A stretch of 37,828 bases of DNA from positions 1-37,828 of the forward strand of contig JADMKA010000160.1 in the NCBI GenBank assembly GCA_018780145.1. Direction: 5' to 3'. The DNA is from Vitreoscilla sp. (GTDB lineage Bacteria > Pseudomonadota > Gammaproteobacteria > Burkholderiales > Burkholderiaceae_C). Below, in pieces: positions 27,045-36,333 of the stretch. Both the position numbers and the translations under genes were made by a program. Each line of letters starts with the position of its first letter. The stretch's first letter is position 1. The notes below the pieces were generated by a model that saw nothing but the letters and a program-made list of their open reading frames with translations, made no database searches and was not told the origin of the DNA.

Positions 27045-27059
27045 GCCTTTTCAAAAGGC
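27045..27059 (-). promoter_or_regulatory. Leader hairpin of the cold-shock gene
   Basis: GCCTTTT and AAAAGGC form a perfect inverted repeat around one base. A realistic fold is a GCCTT/AAGGC stem with a five-base loop. It ends a few bases before the Shine-Dalgarno sequence and starts within a few bases of the predicted 5' end of the mRNA. Confidence 0.55.
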
Positions 27060-27069
27060 TTATGGCGGT

Positions 27070-27099
27070 ATTCTGGTTTCCGTGCCGGAGCTGTGTCAA
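27070..27099 (-). promoter_or_regulatory. Promoter of the cold-shock gene
   Basis: Minus-strand TTGACA (27094-27099) is a perfect -35; CAGAAT (27070-27075) matches the -10 at four of six positions, with an 18-base spacer. Predicted transcription start near 27063, giving a leader of about 35 bases. Confidence 0.6.
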
Positions 27100-27245
27100 T
27101 GGCAGGCGGGTGTGACAGCAACAATCTGCCTCCAGGCCGACAAAAGCCCCTCCTGGCGGCGCTTTTTCACTCAATGACCGTGGCTTGGATGCGGCGAACA
27201 TGGCCCACGCCTGTGCCTTGACATTCAACTGGCTATACTGATTTC

Positions 27246-27602
27246 ATGCCCTCGAGGACGCCCAAACCGCCAGCTTCACCGCCCTCGGTCATCCGGCCGG
27301 ACCAGGGCGAGGGCTCGGTGGTGGCCGAGCGCAAGGCAGCCAAGACCAAACCCCCGCGCATGTACCAGGTCGTCATGCTGAACGACGACTTCACGCCGAT
27401 GGAATTCGTCGTGATGGTGCTGCAGGAATATTTCAGGCTTGATCTGGAAGCCGCCACCCTCATCATGTTGAAGATTCACCATGAAGGGCGCGCCGTCTGC
27501 GGCGTGTTCTCGAAGGATGTCGCTGCCACCAAGGTCGAGCTGGTGCTCGCTGCCGCACGGCGTTCGGGTCACCCGCTTCAATGCATTATGGAGGCCGCAT
27601 GA
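27246..27602 (+). CDS. clpS: ATP-dependent Clp protease adaptor ClpS
   Basis: Adaptor that delivers N-degron substrates to ClpAP. The 118 residues consist of a Pro-rich, flexible N-terminal tail of 38 residues and the conserved core [25 protein letters not shown], with the substrate-pocket Asn-Asp-Asp and Met, and [20 protein letters not shown]. The ATG at 27246 has no Shine-Dalgarno sequence, and a TATACT box ends six bases before it. A GTG at 27318, at codon 25, is an alternative start. The stop overlaps the clpA start as ATGA, the usual clpS-clpA coupling. Confidence 0.94.
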   Translation: MPSRTPKPPASPPSVIRPDQGEGSVVAERKAAKTKPPRMYQVVMLNDDFTPMEFVVMVLQEYFRLDLEAATLIMLKIHHEGRAVCGVFSKDVAATKVELVLAAARRSGHPLQCIMEAA

Positions 27603-29914
27603 TTGCCCAAGAACTGGAAGTCAGCCTGCACATGGCGTTCGTCGAGGCGCGCCAGCAGCGGCACGAGTTCATCACCGTGGAGCACCTGCTGCTCGCGCTG
27701 CTGGACAACCCCTCGGCGGCCGAGGTGCTGCGCGCCTGCGCCGCCAACATCGAGGATCTGCGCAAGAGCCTGGTGGCCTTCATCCGCGAGAACACACCCA
27801 CGGTGGGCGGCACGGAAGAGGTCGACACCCAGCCGACGCTGGGTTTCCAGCGCGTGATCCAGCGCGCCATCATGCACGTGCAGTCCACCGGCGGCGGCAA
27901 GAAGGAAGTGACCGGCGCCAACGTGCTGGTGGCCATCTTCGGCGAAAAGGATTCGCACGCGGTGTACTACCTGCACCAGCAGGGCGTCACCCGGCTCGAC
28001 GTGGTCAATTTCATCGCCCACGGCATCAAAAAATCCGACCCGCCCGAGCCCACCAAGGGCAATGAAGGCAGTTCGGGCGAGGGCGAGAAGGAAGACGGCG
28101 CCGCCGGCGACGGCAAGGGCTCGCCGCTGGACCAGTTCACCAGCAACCTGAATCAGCTGGCCCGCGAAGGCAAGATCGATCCGTTGATCGGCCGCGAACA
28201 CGAGGTCGAGCGCGTGATCCAGGTGCTGTGCCGCCGCCGCAAGAACAACCCGCTGCTGGTGGGCGAGGCCGGGGTAGGCAAGACCGCCATCGCCGAGGGC
28301 CTGGCCTGGCGCATCACCGAGGGCGACGTGCCCGAGGTGCTGGCCGATGCCACCGTGTTCGCTCTGGACATGGGGGCCTTGCTGGCCGGCACCAAGTACC
28401 GCGGCGACTTCGAGCAGCGCCTGAAGGGCGTGCTGAAGCAGCTCAAGGAGCAGCCGCGCTCCATCCTCTTCATCGACGAGATCCATACCCTCATCGGTGC
28501 CGGCGCCGCGTCGGGCGGCACACTGGATGCCAGCAACCTGCTCAAGCCCGCGCTCTCCAGCGGTGCCATGAAGTGCATCGGCGCGACCACCTTCACCGAG
28601 TACCGCGGCATCTTCGAGAAAGATGCGGCCTTGTCGCGGCGCTTCCAGAAGATCGACGTGGTCGAGCCCTCGGTCGAACAGACTGTGGAGATCCTCAAGG
28701 GCCTCAAGTCCCGCTTCGAGGAGCACCACAACGTCAAGTACGCCATCGGTGCGTTGCAGGCGGCGGCCGAGCTGTCGGCCAAGTTCATCAACGACCGCCA
28801 CCTGCCCGACAAGGCGATCGACGTGATCGACGAGGCCGGTGCCGCCCAGCGCATCCTGCCCAAGAGCAAGCAGAAGAAGACGATCACCCGCAACGAGGTG
28901 GAGGAGATCGTCGCCAAGATCGCCCGCATCCCGCCGGCCAGCGTGTCGAGCGACGACCGCGGCAAGCTGAAAAGCCTGGAGCGCGATCTGAAGAGCGTGG
29001 TCTTCGGCCAGGACCCGGCGGTCGACGCACTGGCGGCCGCCATCAAGATGGCCCGCTCCGGCCTGGGCAAGTCCGACAAGCCGATCGGCGCCTTCCTGTT
29101 CAGCGGCCCCACCGGTGTCGGCAAGACCGAGGTGGCCAAGCAGCTCGCCTACATCTTGGGTATCGAGCTGATCCGCTTCGACATGAGCGAGTACATGGAG
29201 CGCCACGCGGTCAGCCGCCTGATCGGTGCGCCTCCCGGCTACGTGGGTTTCGACCAGGGCGGCCTGCTGACCGAGGCCGTCACCAAGAAGCCGCACTCGG
29301 TGCTGCTGCTCGACGAGATCGAGAAGGCCCACCCGGATGTGTTCAATGTGCTGCTGCAGGTGATGGACCACGGCACACTGACCGACAACAACGGCCGCAA
29401 GGCTGATTTCCGCAACGTGATCATCGTGATGACCACCAATGCGGGCGCCGAGACGATGAACAAGTCGACCATCGGTTTCACTACGCGGCGCGAGCAGGGC
29501 GACGAGATGGCCGACATCAAGCGGCTGTTCACGCCCGAGTTCCGCAACCGGCTCGATGCCATCGTCAACTTCAAGGCGCTGGATGAGGAGGTCATCCTGC
29601 GGGTGGTCGACAAGTTCCTGCTGCAGCTCGAGCAGCAACTTGCCGAGAAGAAGGTCGAGGTCACCTTCACCGACACGCTGCGCAAGCACCTCGGCAAGAA
29701 GGGCTTCGACCCGCTGATGGGTGCGCGGCCGATGCAGCGCCTGATCCAGGACACCATCCGGCGCGCGCTGGCAGACGAGTTGCTGTTCGGCCGCCTGGTC
29801 GACGGTGGCCGGCTGACGGTGGACATCGATGCCGAGGGGCAGACCACGCTGGACATCCAGCCGCCCGGCAAGAGCGGCGACAAGCCCACCAAGGCCGAGG
29901 CAGCCGCGCTGTGA
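27599..29914 (+). CDS. clpA: Clp protease ATP-binding subunit ClpA
   Basis: AAA+ unfoldase that feeds substrates into ClpP. The 771-residue protein has the Clp N domain ([35 protein letters not shown]), first AAA module with Walker [10 protein letters not shown] and Walker [15 protein letters not shown], and second module with [12 protein letters not shown] and [14 protein letters not shown]. No middle coiled-coil domain is present, separating it from ClpB. The start at 27599 follows GGAGG and overlaps the clpS stop. An ATG six codons earlier lies inside clpS. The C terminus is extended by a charged tail. Confidence 0.97.
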   Translation: MIAQELEVSLHMAFVEARQQRHEFITVEHLLLALLDNPSAAEVLRACAANIEDLRKSLVAFIRENTPTVGGTEEVDTQPTLGFQRVIQRAIMHVQSTGGGKKEVTGANVLVAIFGEKDSHAVYYLHQQGVTRLDVVNFIAHGIKKSDPPEPTKGNEGSSGEGEKEDGAAGDGKGSPLDQFTSNLNQLAREGKIDPLIGREHEVERVIQVLCRRRKNNPLLVGEAGVGKTAIAEGLAWRITEGDVPEVLADATVFALDMGALLAGTKYRGDFEQRLKGVLKQLKEQPRSILFIDEIHTLIGAGAASGGTLDASNLLKPALSSGAMKCIGATTFTEYRGIFEKDAALSRRFQKIDVVEPSVEQTVEILKGLKSRFEEHHNVKYAIGALQAAAELSAKFINDRHLPDKAIDVIDEAGAAQRILPKSKQKKTITRNEVEEIVAKIARIPPASVSSDDRGKLKSLERDLKSVVFGQDPAVDALAAAIKMARSGLGKSDKPIGAFLFSGPTGVGKTEVAKQLAYILGIELIRFDMSEYMERHAVSRLIGAPPGYVGFDQGGLLTEAVTKKPHSVLLLDEIEKAHPDVFNVLLQVMDHGTLTDNNGRKADFRNVIIVMTTNAGAETMNKSTIGFTTRREQGDEMADIKRLFTPEFRNRLDAIVNFKALDEEVILRVVDKFLLQLEQQLAEKKVEVTFTDTLRKHLGKKGFDPLMGARPMQRLIQDTIRRALADELLFGRLVDGGRLTVDIDAEGQTTLDIQPPGKSGDKPTKAEAAAL

Positions 29915-29938
29915 GTGCCTTGCGCAGCCAGCCCGGGT

Positions 29939-30745
29939 TCAGCGATCCGGGCCGGTCAGCGCAAACGCGGGCGATGAGGTGTCCAACCGTGCCGGTGGCG
30001 TGCTGTCATCCTTCAAGGCAACACCCGTGATCTGGCGGGTGCGCGCAGCGCGCAGCAGATAGGCACTGCGGCGGGCTGCCTCCGGGTAGTTCTGGCCCTC
30101 CGGTCGCACGTTCGAGATGCAGTTGCGCTCGGCGTCGCTGCGGCCCGGCCGCGGCGCCCACGTGAGGTACAGGCCCATGCTGTCTGGCGAGCTGAGCCCG
30201 GGCCGCTCGCCGATCATCACCAGCACCAGATCGGCCCGCAGCAACTCGCCGATGTCGTCGCCCACGGCGACGCGGCCCTGGTGGACCATCACGACGGGGC
30301 TCAGGCGCCACTCCGGTGAATCGGTGCGCAACAGATCCAGCAGGGCGGCCAAGAACGATGTGGCGTGCCGCTCGACGGCCAACGAGGACAGACCATCCGC
30401 CACCACCAGGCCGAGATCGCAGCGCTCGCTGCTCTGCCGCGCGCGCAGGGCTTGTGCTGACGGCTCGTCGAGCCGGCGGCCCAGGTCGGGGCGCTGCAGG
30501 TAGGTGGGTCGATCGGGCGCGGCGCTGTGGGCGCGCAGCGTGGTCAGGCCCAGGCCCTCGATGGCCGCGGCCGTGCCCGGGACGTCGAAGGGCCGGTGGA
30601 CGGCATCGCGGGCCTGCGCGTGGGCCATCTGAAAGTCCAGGTGCGCGCCGGTGGGCAGGCTGATGCCGCAATGCCCCAACGCGATGCGTGCGGGCGTGTG
30701 CCGGCGCAAGCCAACCCATGGGTCCGAGGCGGCAGCAGGCTTCAT
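29939..30745 (-). CDS. eutC: Ethanolamine ammonia-lyase small subunit
   Basis: Small subunit of the adenosylcobalamin-dependent lyase that splits ethanolamine to acetaldehyde and ammonia. The 268-residue protein has RIALGHCGISLPTGAHLDFQMAHAQARDAVH, the cobalamin-contact region DLGLVVADGLSSLAVERHA and VMIGERPGLSSPDSMGLYLTW, all typical of EutC. It overlaps the eutB stop by four bases (ATGA). Its stop codon lies in the loop of a GC-rich hairpin between the convergent clpA and eutC ends. No microcompartment shell gene is present. Confidence 0.95.
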   Translation of the reverse strand: MKPAAASDPWVGLRRHTPARIALGHCGISLPTGAHLDFQMAHAQARDAVHRPFDVPGTAAAIEGLGLTTLRAHSAAPDRPTYLQRPDLGRRLDEPSAQALRARQSSERCDLGLVVADGLSSLAVERHATSFLAALLDLLRTDSPEWRLSPVVMVHQGRVAVGDDIGELLRADLVLVMIGERPGLSSPDSMGLYLTWAPRPGRSDAERNCISNVRPEGQNYPEAARRSAYLLRAARTRQITGVALKDDSTPPARLDTSSPAFALTGPDR

Positions 30746-32160
30746 GGCGATGTGCCAGTGTTCGTGAGCAGGTGGGCGAAGCGGGCCGGCAGCGCGTCAC
30801 GCAGCCGGGCCTGGCCACCCGGCGCGAACACGCCCATGCGCTCCAGCCACGCCTCGAACTCGGGCGCCGGGCGCAAGCCCAGCACTCGGCGCGCGTAGAG
30901 GGCGTCGTGGAACGAGGTGGTCTGGTAGTTGAGCATCACGTCGTCCGAGCCCGGAATGCCCATGATGAAGGTGCAGCCGGCCACGCCCAGCAGGGTCAGC
31001 AGCACGTCCATGTCGTTCTGGTCGGCCTCGGCGTGGTTGGTGTAGCAGATGTCGCAACCCATCGGCAAACCCAGCAGCTTGGCGCAGAAGTGGTCTTCCA
31101 GCCCGGCGCGGATGATCTGTTTACCGTCGAACAGGTACTCGGGCCCGATGAAGCCGACCACGCTGTTGACCAGCAGCGGTTCGAAGTGCCGGGCCACCGC
31201 ATAGGCGCGGGCCTCGATGGTCTGCTGATCGCAGCCGTGGTGCGCGTTGGCCGACAGCGCGCTGCCCTGGCCGGTCTCGAAGTACATCACGTGGCTCCCG
31301 CGCTGACCATCGGCGAACACGCTGCCGCGCTGCAGCGACAGCGCCGCGGCGCGCGCCTCGGCCAGCAGGGCCAGGTCGATGCCGAAGCTGCGGTTGGTGG
31401 CCTCGGTGCCGCCGATGGACTGGAACACCAGGTCGACCGGCGCGCCCCGCTCGATGGCCTGCAAGGTGTTGGTCACATGCGTCAGCACGCAGGACTGCGT
31501 CGGAATCTCGTACTGGCCGATCACGGCGTCGAGCATCTTCAACAGGTGCACCACCTGCGGCACGTTGTCGGTCGCGGGGTTGATGCCGATCACGGCGTCG
31601 CCGCTGCCATACAGCAGCCCGTCGAGCGTGCTGGCGGCGATGCCCGCGGCATCGTCCGTCGGGTGGTTGGGCTGCAACCGCGTGGACAGGCGGCCGGGCA
31701 GGCCGATGGTGCCGCGAAAGCGGGTCTGCACGCGGCACTTGCGCGACACGAGGATCAGGTCCTGGTTGCGCATCAGCTTGGAGACGGCCGCCGTCATCTC
31801 GGGCGTCAGGCCCGGCGACAACGCCGAGAGCGCCGTGCTGTCGGCTTCGTCGGACAACAGCCAATCGCGAAAGCCGCCGACCGACAAGCCGGAGATCGGT
31901 GCGAATGCGGCGGCGTCGTGGCTGTCCAGGATCAGCCGTGTGACCTCGTCGCTTTCATACGGCACGACGGCTTCTTGAAGAAAACGCGCGAGCGGCAACT
32001 CGGCCAGCGCCATCTGCGCCGCCACCCGCTCCTCGGCCGAGCGGGCCGCCACGCCGGCCAGGTGGTCGCCCGACCGTTCGGGCGAGGCGCGCGCCAGCAG
32101 CGTGGCCAGGTCGTCGAACGTGTGGTTTCGAACCCCGATGCGGTGGTGATAGGCGGCCAT
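30742..32160 (-). CDS. eutB: Ethanolamine ammonia-lyase large subunit
   Basis: Catalytic TIM-barrel subunit of ethanolamine ammonia-lyase, 472 residues. Recognised by RSGDHLAGVAARSAEERVAAQ, IGLPGRLSTRLQPNHPTDD, GDAVIGINPATDN, YFETGQGSALSANAHHGCDQ and NTNHAEADQN-like YTNHAEADQNDMD, which match the E. coli enzyme along its length. The start at 32160 gives a normal N terminus (YHHRIGVRNHTFDDL); the upstream open frame overlaps the permease gene. The permease stop lies 28 bases upstream, so permease, eutB and eutC form one operon. No reactivating factor EutA is encoded nearby. Confidence 0.96.
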   Translation of the reverse strand: MAAYHHRIGVRNHTFDDLATLLARASPERSGDHLAGVAARSAEERVAAQMALAELPLARFLQEAVVPYESDEVTRLILDSHDAAAFAPISGLSVGGFRDWLLSDEADSTALSALSPGLTPEMTAAVSKLMRNQDLILVSRKCRVQTRFRGTIGLPGRLSTRLQPNHPTDDAAGIAASTLDGLLYGSGDAVIGINPATDNVPQVVHLLKMLDAVIGQYEIPTQSCVLTHVTNTLQAIERGAPVDLVFQSIGGTEATNRSFGIDLALLAEARAAALSLQRGSVFADGQRGSHVMYFETGQGSALSANAHHGCDQQTIEARAYAVARHFEPLLVNSVVGFIGPEYLFDGKQIIRAGLEDHFCAKLLGLPMGCDICYTNHAEADQNDMDVLLTLLGVAGCTFIMGIPGSDDVMLNYQTTSFHDALYARRVLGLRPAPEFEAWLERMGVFAPGGQARLRDALPARFAHLLTNTGTSP

Positions 32161-32188
32161 GGGCGAGGGGACTGCGGCGCGTGGCGAG

Positions 32189-33568
32189 TCAGGACGCCTC
32201 GGGCAGCACGGTGCCCGGAGCGGCTGCTCTGCGGTGCCCCGTGAACCGGAAGTAGACGTATCCCAGCACACCCAGCGCCACGAAGAGGCCGGCGATCAGC
32301 GGGTTGTAGTAGACCATCGTCACCAGGCAGACGAGCGCCGCGGCCAGTGCAAAGGCCGGGAAAAAGGGGAACAGCGGGGCGCGGAACGGGCGCACCAGGT
32401 CGGGCTCGCTGCGGCGCAGCTTGAAGAGACTGGCCATGCTGACGATGTACATCACGATCGCCCCCAACACGCTCATCGTCACGATGTTGGCGGTCAGGGT
32501 CTGGCCGCCGAAGGAAACGAACTCGTCGCTGAAGATCGCCGCCATGCCCACCACGCCGCCCGCGAGGATGGCCCTGTGCGGTGTGTGGAACCTCGGATGG
32601 ATCTTGCCGAGCGTGCCAGGCAGCACGCCGGCACGCGCCAGGGCATAGATCTGCCGCGAGTAGCCCAGGATGATGCCGTGGAACGAGGCGATCAGGCCGA
32701 ACAGGCCCAGCCAGACCAGCATGTGCAGCCAGCCGCTTTGCTCGCCGACGATGAGTTTCATGGCCTGAGGTAGCGGGTCGTTGATGTTGGCCAGTTTGGT
32801 CCAGTCCCCGGCGCCGCCTGCGAACAGCATCACGCCGGCCGCCAGCACCACCAGGGTCAGGATGCCGCCAATGTAGGCGATCGGGATCGAGCGGCGCGGG
32901 TCTTTGGCCTCCTCGGCGGCCATGGCCACGCCTTCGATGGCGAGGAAGAACCAGATCGCGAACGGGATGGCGGCAAACATGCCCGGTACGGCCGCCAGGC
33001 TGAACACGTCTTGCCCGGACCAGCCGCCCAGCGTGAAGTTGGCGACCGAGAAGCCCGGTGCCACCACGCCCATGAACACCAGCAGTTCGAAGATCGCCAG
33101 CAGCGTCACGAACAGCTCGAAGGTCGCTGCGATCTGCACGCCCACGATGTTCAGCGTCATGAAGACCAGGTAGGCGCTGATGGCGGCCACTTTCGGCGAC
33201 AGCCCGGGGAACTGCACGTTGAGGTAGGCGCCGATGGCCAGCGCGATGGCCGGCGGCGCGAAGACGAACTCGACCAGCGTGGCAAAGCCGGCGATGTAGC
33301 CGCCCGTCGGACCGAACGCCCGGCGGCTGTATTCGAAGGGGCCTCCGGCGTGCGGGATCGAGGTGGTCAGCTCGGTGAAGCTGAAGATGAAGGTGCCATA
33401 CATCAGCGCGATGAAACCCGCAGTGACCAGGAAGCCCAGGGTGCCGGCCGAAGCCCAACCGTAGCTCCAGCCGAAGTACTCGCCGGAGATCACCAGCCCG
33501 ACGGCAATGCCCCACAGCTGCAAAGTCCCCAGTGACTTGTTCAGGGTCGGGTGGGCGGTGTTGTCCAT
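32189..33568 (-). CDS. eat: Ethanolamine permease (APC family)
   Basis: Amino acid/polyamine/organocation-type transporter of 459 residues with about twelve membrane helices. The N-terminal block LQLWGIAVGLVISGEYFGWSYGW and SFTELTTSIPHAGGPFEYSRRAFGP are characteristic of bacterial ethanolamine permeases, and eutBC directly downstream confirms the substrate. The start at 33568 has a CCGGAG site nine bases upstream. First gene of the operon; the promoter must lie in the 138-base region shared with the divergent AraC gene, which holds a perfect inverted repeat. Confidence 0.93.
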   Translation of the reverse strand: MDNTAHPTLNKSLGTLQLWGIAVGLVISGEYFGWSYGWASAGTLGFLVTAGFIALMYGTFIFSFTELTTSIPHAGGPFEYSRRAFGPTGGYIAGFATLVEFVFAPPAIALAIGAYLNVQFPGLSPKVAAISAYLVFMTLNIVGVQIAATFELFVTLLAIFELLVFMGVVAPGFSVANFTLGGWSGQDVFSLAAVPGMFAAIPFAIWFFLAIEGVAMAAEEAKDPRRSIPIAYIGGILTLVVLAAGVMLFAGGAGDWTKLANINDPLPQAMKLIVGEQSGWLHMLVWLGLFGLIASFHGIILGYSRQIYALARAGVLPGTLGKIHPRFHTPHRAILAGGVVGMAAIFSDEFVSFGGQTLTANIVTMSVLGAIVMYIVSMASLFKLRRSEPDLVRPFRAPLFPFFPAFALAAALVCLVTMVYYNPLIAGLFVALGVLGYVYFRFTGHRRAAAPGTVLPEAS

Positions 33569-33620
33569 GCGTTTCTCCGGAGGAATGGAACGGCGTGTCA
33601 GAACGCGCGCTGCTTGGCGC

Positions 33621-33637
33621 GGGGTTTGCTAAACCCC
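33621..33637. promoter_or_regulatory. Inverted repeat between the permease and AraC genes
   Basis: GGGGTTT and AAACCCC form a perfect 7-base inverted repeat around GCT. It lies 53-69 bases upstream of the permease ATG and 70-86 bases upstream of the AraC gene start, an apt place for an activator site. No T tract follows, so a terminator is unlikely. Confidence 0.45.
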
Positions 33638-33706
33638 TGCGGCCGACGTTGGGTGACAGCTTACGAACCCAGGCCGGATCGGCGTTATCGAGAAACGGCA
33701 AACTTC

Positions 33707-34705
33707 ATGGGCATGATCGGGGCAGGCCATGCACCGTCTTGGCGTCCGGGGTGGCAGGTGCAGTCCATCCAGGCCCATGACGTGGACGAGCACGCCCAGC
33801 GCCTGAGCGGTTGGCGCCAGCGCTATGACCAACTCACCGCCGGCAGTTTCCTGGGCCGGCTCGACGAGGTGTCGACCGACTCCGCGCAGGTCTTTCGAGA
33901 GCGCACCAGCCAGGCCTTGCGCCAGCGCTGCGAGGTCTGGGGGGACGCAGTCTGGTGCGGCATCACCGCCGTGCACGACGGCTCGCGTATCGACGGCCGC
34001 CTGGTGGGCCGCGACGGTGTCATGGTCTGCGGCCGTGCCGCCCAGTTCGAGCTGATGAGCCCGGCCGGGCACGACATCCTCGGCGTGGTGATCGCCCGCG
34101 CCGAGCTCGAGCGCCATGTGGCCACGCTGGGGCTGTCGCTGTCGTGGCCTCTGGTCGACCGTGCCCCCTGGCTGGAGGTGCAGGCAGCGCGGCGCCTGCA
34201 CGCGCAGGCCTGCCTGCGGGCCATCCTGGCTCTGGCCGCGTCGGCGGGCGAAGCGCACCGGCAGGCCACTGCGGCCCGCGAAGGGCTGCGGCTCGCCATG
34301 CTCGACACGGTGACGGGCCTGCTGGAGCAGCCGCTGGAGCCGCTGGAAGCACGCAGCAATGCCAGCACCCGCCGCCGCGTGGTGCGGCAGGTCCACGAGT
34401 GGATCGAGGCGCACCCGGACGCCGTGCCCACCGTGCCGCAGCTGTGCGAGCGGCTGCATGTGAGCCGGCGCACCCTGCAGTACGCGTTCGAGGCGGAAAC
34501 GGCGATGAGCCCCAAGGCCTATTTGCGCAGCATCCGGCTGAACGGCGCCCGCCGCACGCTGCGCGGTGCCGACCGGGGCTCGGCCACCGTGCAGGAGGTG
34601 GCGGCCACCTGGGGTTTCTGGAACCTCAGCCAGTTCGCCAGCGACTATCGGCACCAGTTCGGGGAGCGGCCCTCCGACACCTTGCTGCGGGCCACCCCGC
34701 GATAG
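33707..34705 (+). CDS. AraC-family regulator, likely of ethanolamine use (EutR-like)
   Basis: A 332-residue regulator with a C-terminal double helix-turn-helix of the AraC family: VPQLCERLHVSRRTLQYAFEAETAMSPKAYLRSIRLNGARRTL and VQEVAATWGFWNLSQFASDYRHQFGERPSDTL. The N-terminal domain (residues 1-220) resembles EutR-type sensors in length but is weakly conserved. The start at 33707 is uncertain: a second ATG is two codons later and neither has a good binding site. Divergent position beside the permease-eutB-eutC operon makes it the probable activator, with ethanolamine and B12 as possible signals (inference from EutR of enteric bacteria). Confidence 0.85.
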   Translation: MGMIGAGHAPSWRPGWQVQSIQAHDVDEHAQRLSGWRQRYDQLTAGSFLGRLDEVSTDSAQVFRERTSQALRQRCEVWGDAVWCGITAVHDGSRIDGRLVGRDGVMVCGRAAQFELMSPAGHDILGVVIARAELERHVATLGLSLSWPLVDRAPWLEVQAARRLHAQACLRAILALAASAGEAHRQATAAREGLRLAMLDTVTGLLEQPLEPLEARSNASTRRRVVRQVHEWIEAHPDAVPTVPQLCERLHVSRRTLQYAFEAETAMSPKAYLRSIRLNGARRTLRGADRGSATVQEVAATWGFWNLSQFASDYRHQFGERPSDTLLRATPR

Positions 34706-34771
34706 CTCGACCGCAGCGCTCAGCGCGCCGCTCAGCGGGTGGGGCCCGTACACAGGCGCCGGGTGCCTCAG

Positions 34772-35542
34772 TCAGGCGCCCGGGTTCTGATGAAAGTAGT
34801 CAGCGAACAGCGCGCACAGCGCAGGGTGTTCGCGGCGCATCGCGGCGGGCGCGACGAAGAAGGCCTCGACAGCGACGGCAAAGAACTCCTCGACGCTCTC
34901 GGCACCGTAGGGGTCGAGCGCGGTGTCGACGTCTCCCGAATCCACCCGGTCGGCGAATGCCTGGTACTCGGCGTCGAGGCAGGCCGCCCAGGCCTGCCTT
35001 GCAGCGGCCGTGGGCAGGCGGGGCACGCCATCGGCCATGCCGTCCGCCATGTCCAGCACATGCGCGAACTCGTGGATCACCACGTTGTACGACAGTTCGG
35101 CCAACTCGCCCGCGGCCAGCACATCGGACCAGGCCAGCATGACTGGGCCACCTTCCATCGCTTCGCCGGTCAGGAACTCATCGTATTCGTGGACCACACC
35201 GTCGTCGTCCATCACCTCGCGTGCCGCGACGACCTCGTCACGGTGCACGACGATGCCGACAAAGCCATCGTAGGCGGCCAGACCCAGGTGCAGGATCGGC
35301 AGGCACGCCTGGGCGGCGATGGCCACCGCCATCTCATCGGTCACCTGCAGGCCGTGGGCGCCGGAGAACTCCTTCTCGGCCAGGAACAGGCTGCACAGGC
35401 GGCGCAGCGCCGTGCGATCGGTTTCAGAGCGGCACGCGATGAAGGGGTAGGCGTCCAGCACCTGCTGCCACAAGGCGTCGGGGATGGCGCGCTGCCTGAG
35501 GGCCCGGGCCTCGCGCCAGCGGCGCCACAGAGCGGCCACCAT
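34772..35542 (-). CDS. mtfA: M90-family zinc metallopeptidase MtfA
   Basis: A 256-residue protein related to E. coli MtfA (YeeI), a zinc aminopeptidase that binds the repressor Mlc. The zinc motif HEFAH is in VVIHEFAHVLDMADG, and the third ligand Glu is probably in ESVEEFFAVAVEAFF. The N terminus has the family's hydrophobic core and no signal peptide. The start at 35542 is eight bases after the lpxH stop, with GAGG as a ribosome binding site, so it is cotranscribed with lpxH. Whether it acts on sugar transport control here is unknown. Confidence 0.92.
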   Translation of the reverse strand: MVAALWRRWREARALRQRAIPDALWQQVLDAYPFIACRSETDRTALRRLCSLFLAEKEFSGAHGLQVTDEMAVAIAAQACLPILHLGLAAYDGFVGIVVHRDEVVAAREVMDDDGVVHEYDEFLTGEAMEGGPVMLAWSDVLAAGELAELSYNVVIHEFAHVLDMADGMADGVPRLPTAAARQAWAACLDAEYQAFADRVDSGDVDTALDPYGAESVEEFFAVAVEAFFVAPAAMRREHPALCALFADYFHQNPGA

Positions 35543-35550
35543 CGACGGCC

Positions 35551-36333
35551 TCAGGCTGCGCTGGGCGCCAGGCGTTCGAAGCCGCCGGGCGTCCAGCGCA
35601 GCACTTCGGCACGCGCCGGCGCAACGTGGTCGGCGTCCCAGTCGCTGAGCACATGGCGTTGCCAACCCTGCGGCCGGTGTTCGCTGGCTGGGCGGTGGGT
35701 GTGGCCGTGGACGAGGGTCTGCGCGCCAGCGTCCGCCAGCCAGCGTGTGGCGAGTGCCGGATCGGCGTCGGCACTGGTCACCGGCGCGGACCTGATCTGG
35801 TGCTCTCGGCTGGCCGCCCGCATGTGCGCAGCGATCTGCAGGCGCTCGGCCAAGGGGCGGGCCAGGAACTCATCGGCCCAGGCGGGTGCCCGGACCTGGG
35901 CGCGAAACTGCTGGTAGGCGGTGTCGGCCAGGCACAGCGCGTCGCCGTGGCTGAGCAGCAGCCGCTGGCCGCCGAACGCGGCAACCACACAGGGATCCGC
36001 CAACGGCAGGGTCCGGCTGGCCTGGAAGAAGCGCTCGCCGAGCAGGAAATCGCGGTTCCCATGCATCACGTACACCGGCCTGTGCAGCGCGGTGTCGGCC
36101 AGGGCCCGAACGCATTGCGCCTCGAACGCCTGCGAGGCCATGTCGTCGCCGACCCAGGCCTCGAACAGGTCGCCGAGGATGAACAGCGCGTCGGCGCGTG
36201 TTCCCTGCAGGTAGCGCTGGAAAGCCGCCATCGTGAGCGGCATGTCGGCGCTCAGGTGAAGGTCTGATACGAAATCCACCGCCCGCACGGACGGCGGCAG
36301 AGCCACCTGGGCGGCGCCGACGGCGTCAGGCAA
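35551..36333 (-). CDS. lpxH: UDP-2,3-diacylglucosamine diphosphatase
   Basis: Lipid A biosynthesis enzyme that hydrolyses UDP-2,3-diacylglucosamine to lipid X and UMP at the inner membrane surface. All calcineurin-like metal motifs are present: [33 protein letters not shown] and HGHTHRP. The frame opens with TTG at 36333, overlapping the ppiB stop by eight bases. GTG codons just before VDFVSDLHL would give an N terminus closer to E. coli LpxH but lack a ribosome binding site; the start is therefore uncertain within about 20 codons. Confidence 0.93.
   Translation of the reverse strand: MPDAVGAAQVALPPSVRAVDFVSDLHLSADMPLTMAAFQRYLQGTRADALFILGDLFEAWVGDDMASQAFEAQCVRALADTALHRPVYVMHGNRDFLLGERFFQASRTLPLADPCVVAAFGGQRLLLSHGDALCLADTAYQQFRAQVRAPAWADEFLARPLAERLQIAAHMRAASREHQIRSAPVTSADADPALATRWLADAGAQTLVHGHTHRPASEHRPQGWQRHVLSDWDADHVAPARAEVLRWTPGGFERLAPSAA

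Noticed and set aside
27218-27239. TTGACA followed by TATACT as a clpS promoter
   Set aside because: The spacer is only 10 bases, far short of the 16-18 needed; only the TATACT box is kept as a possible -10.
29931-29952. GCCCGG/CCGGGC hairpin between clpA and eutC as a bidirectional terminator
   Set aside because: No T tract follows on either strand, and the eutC stop codon lies in the loop, so it is noted only as a hairpin.
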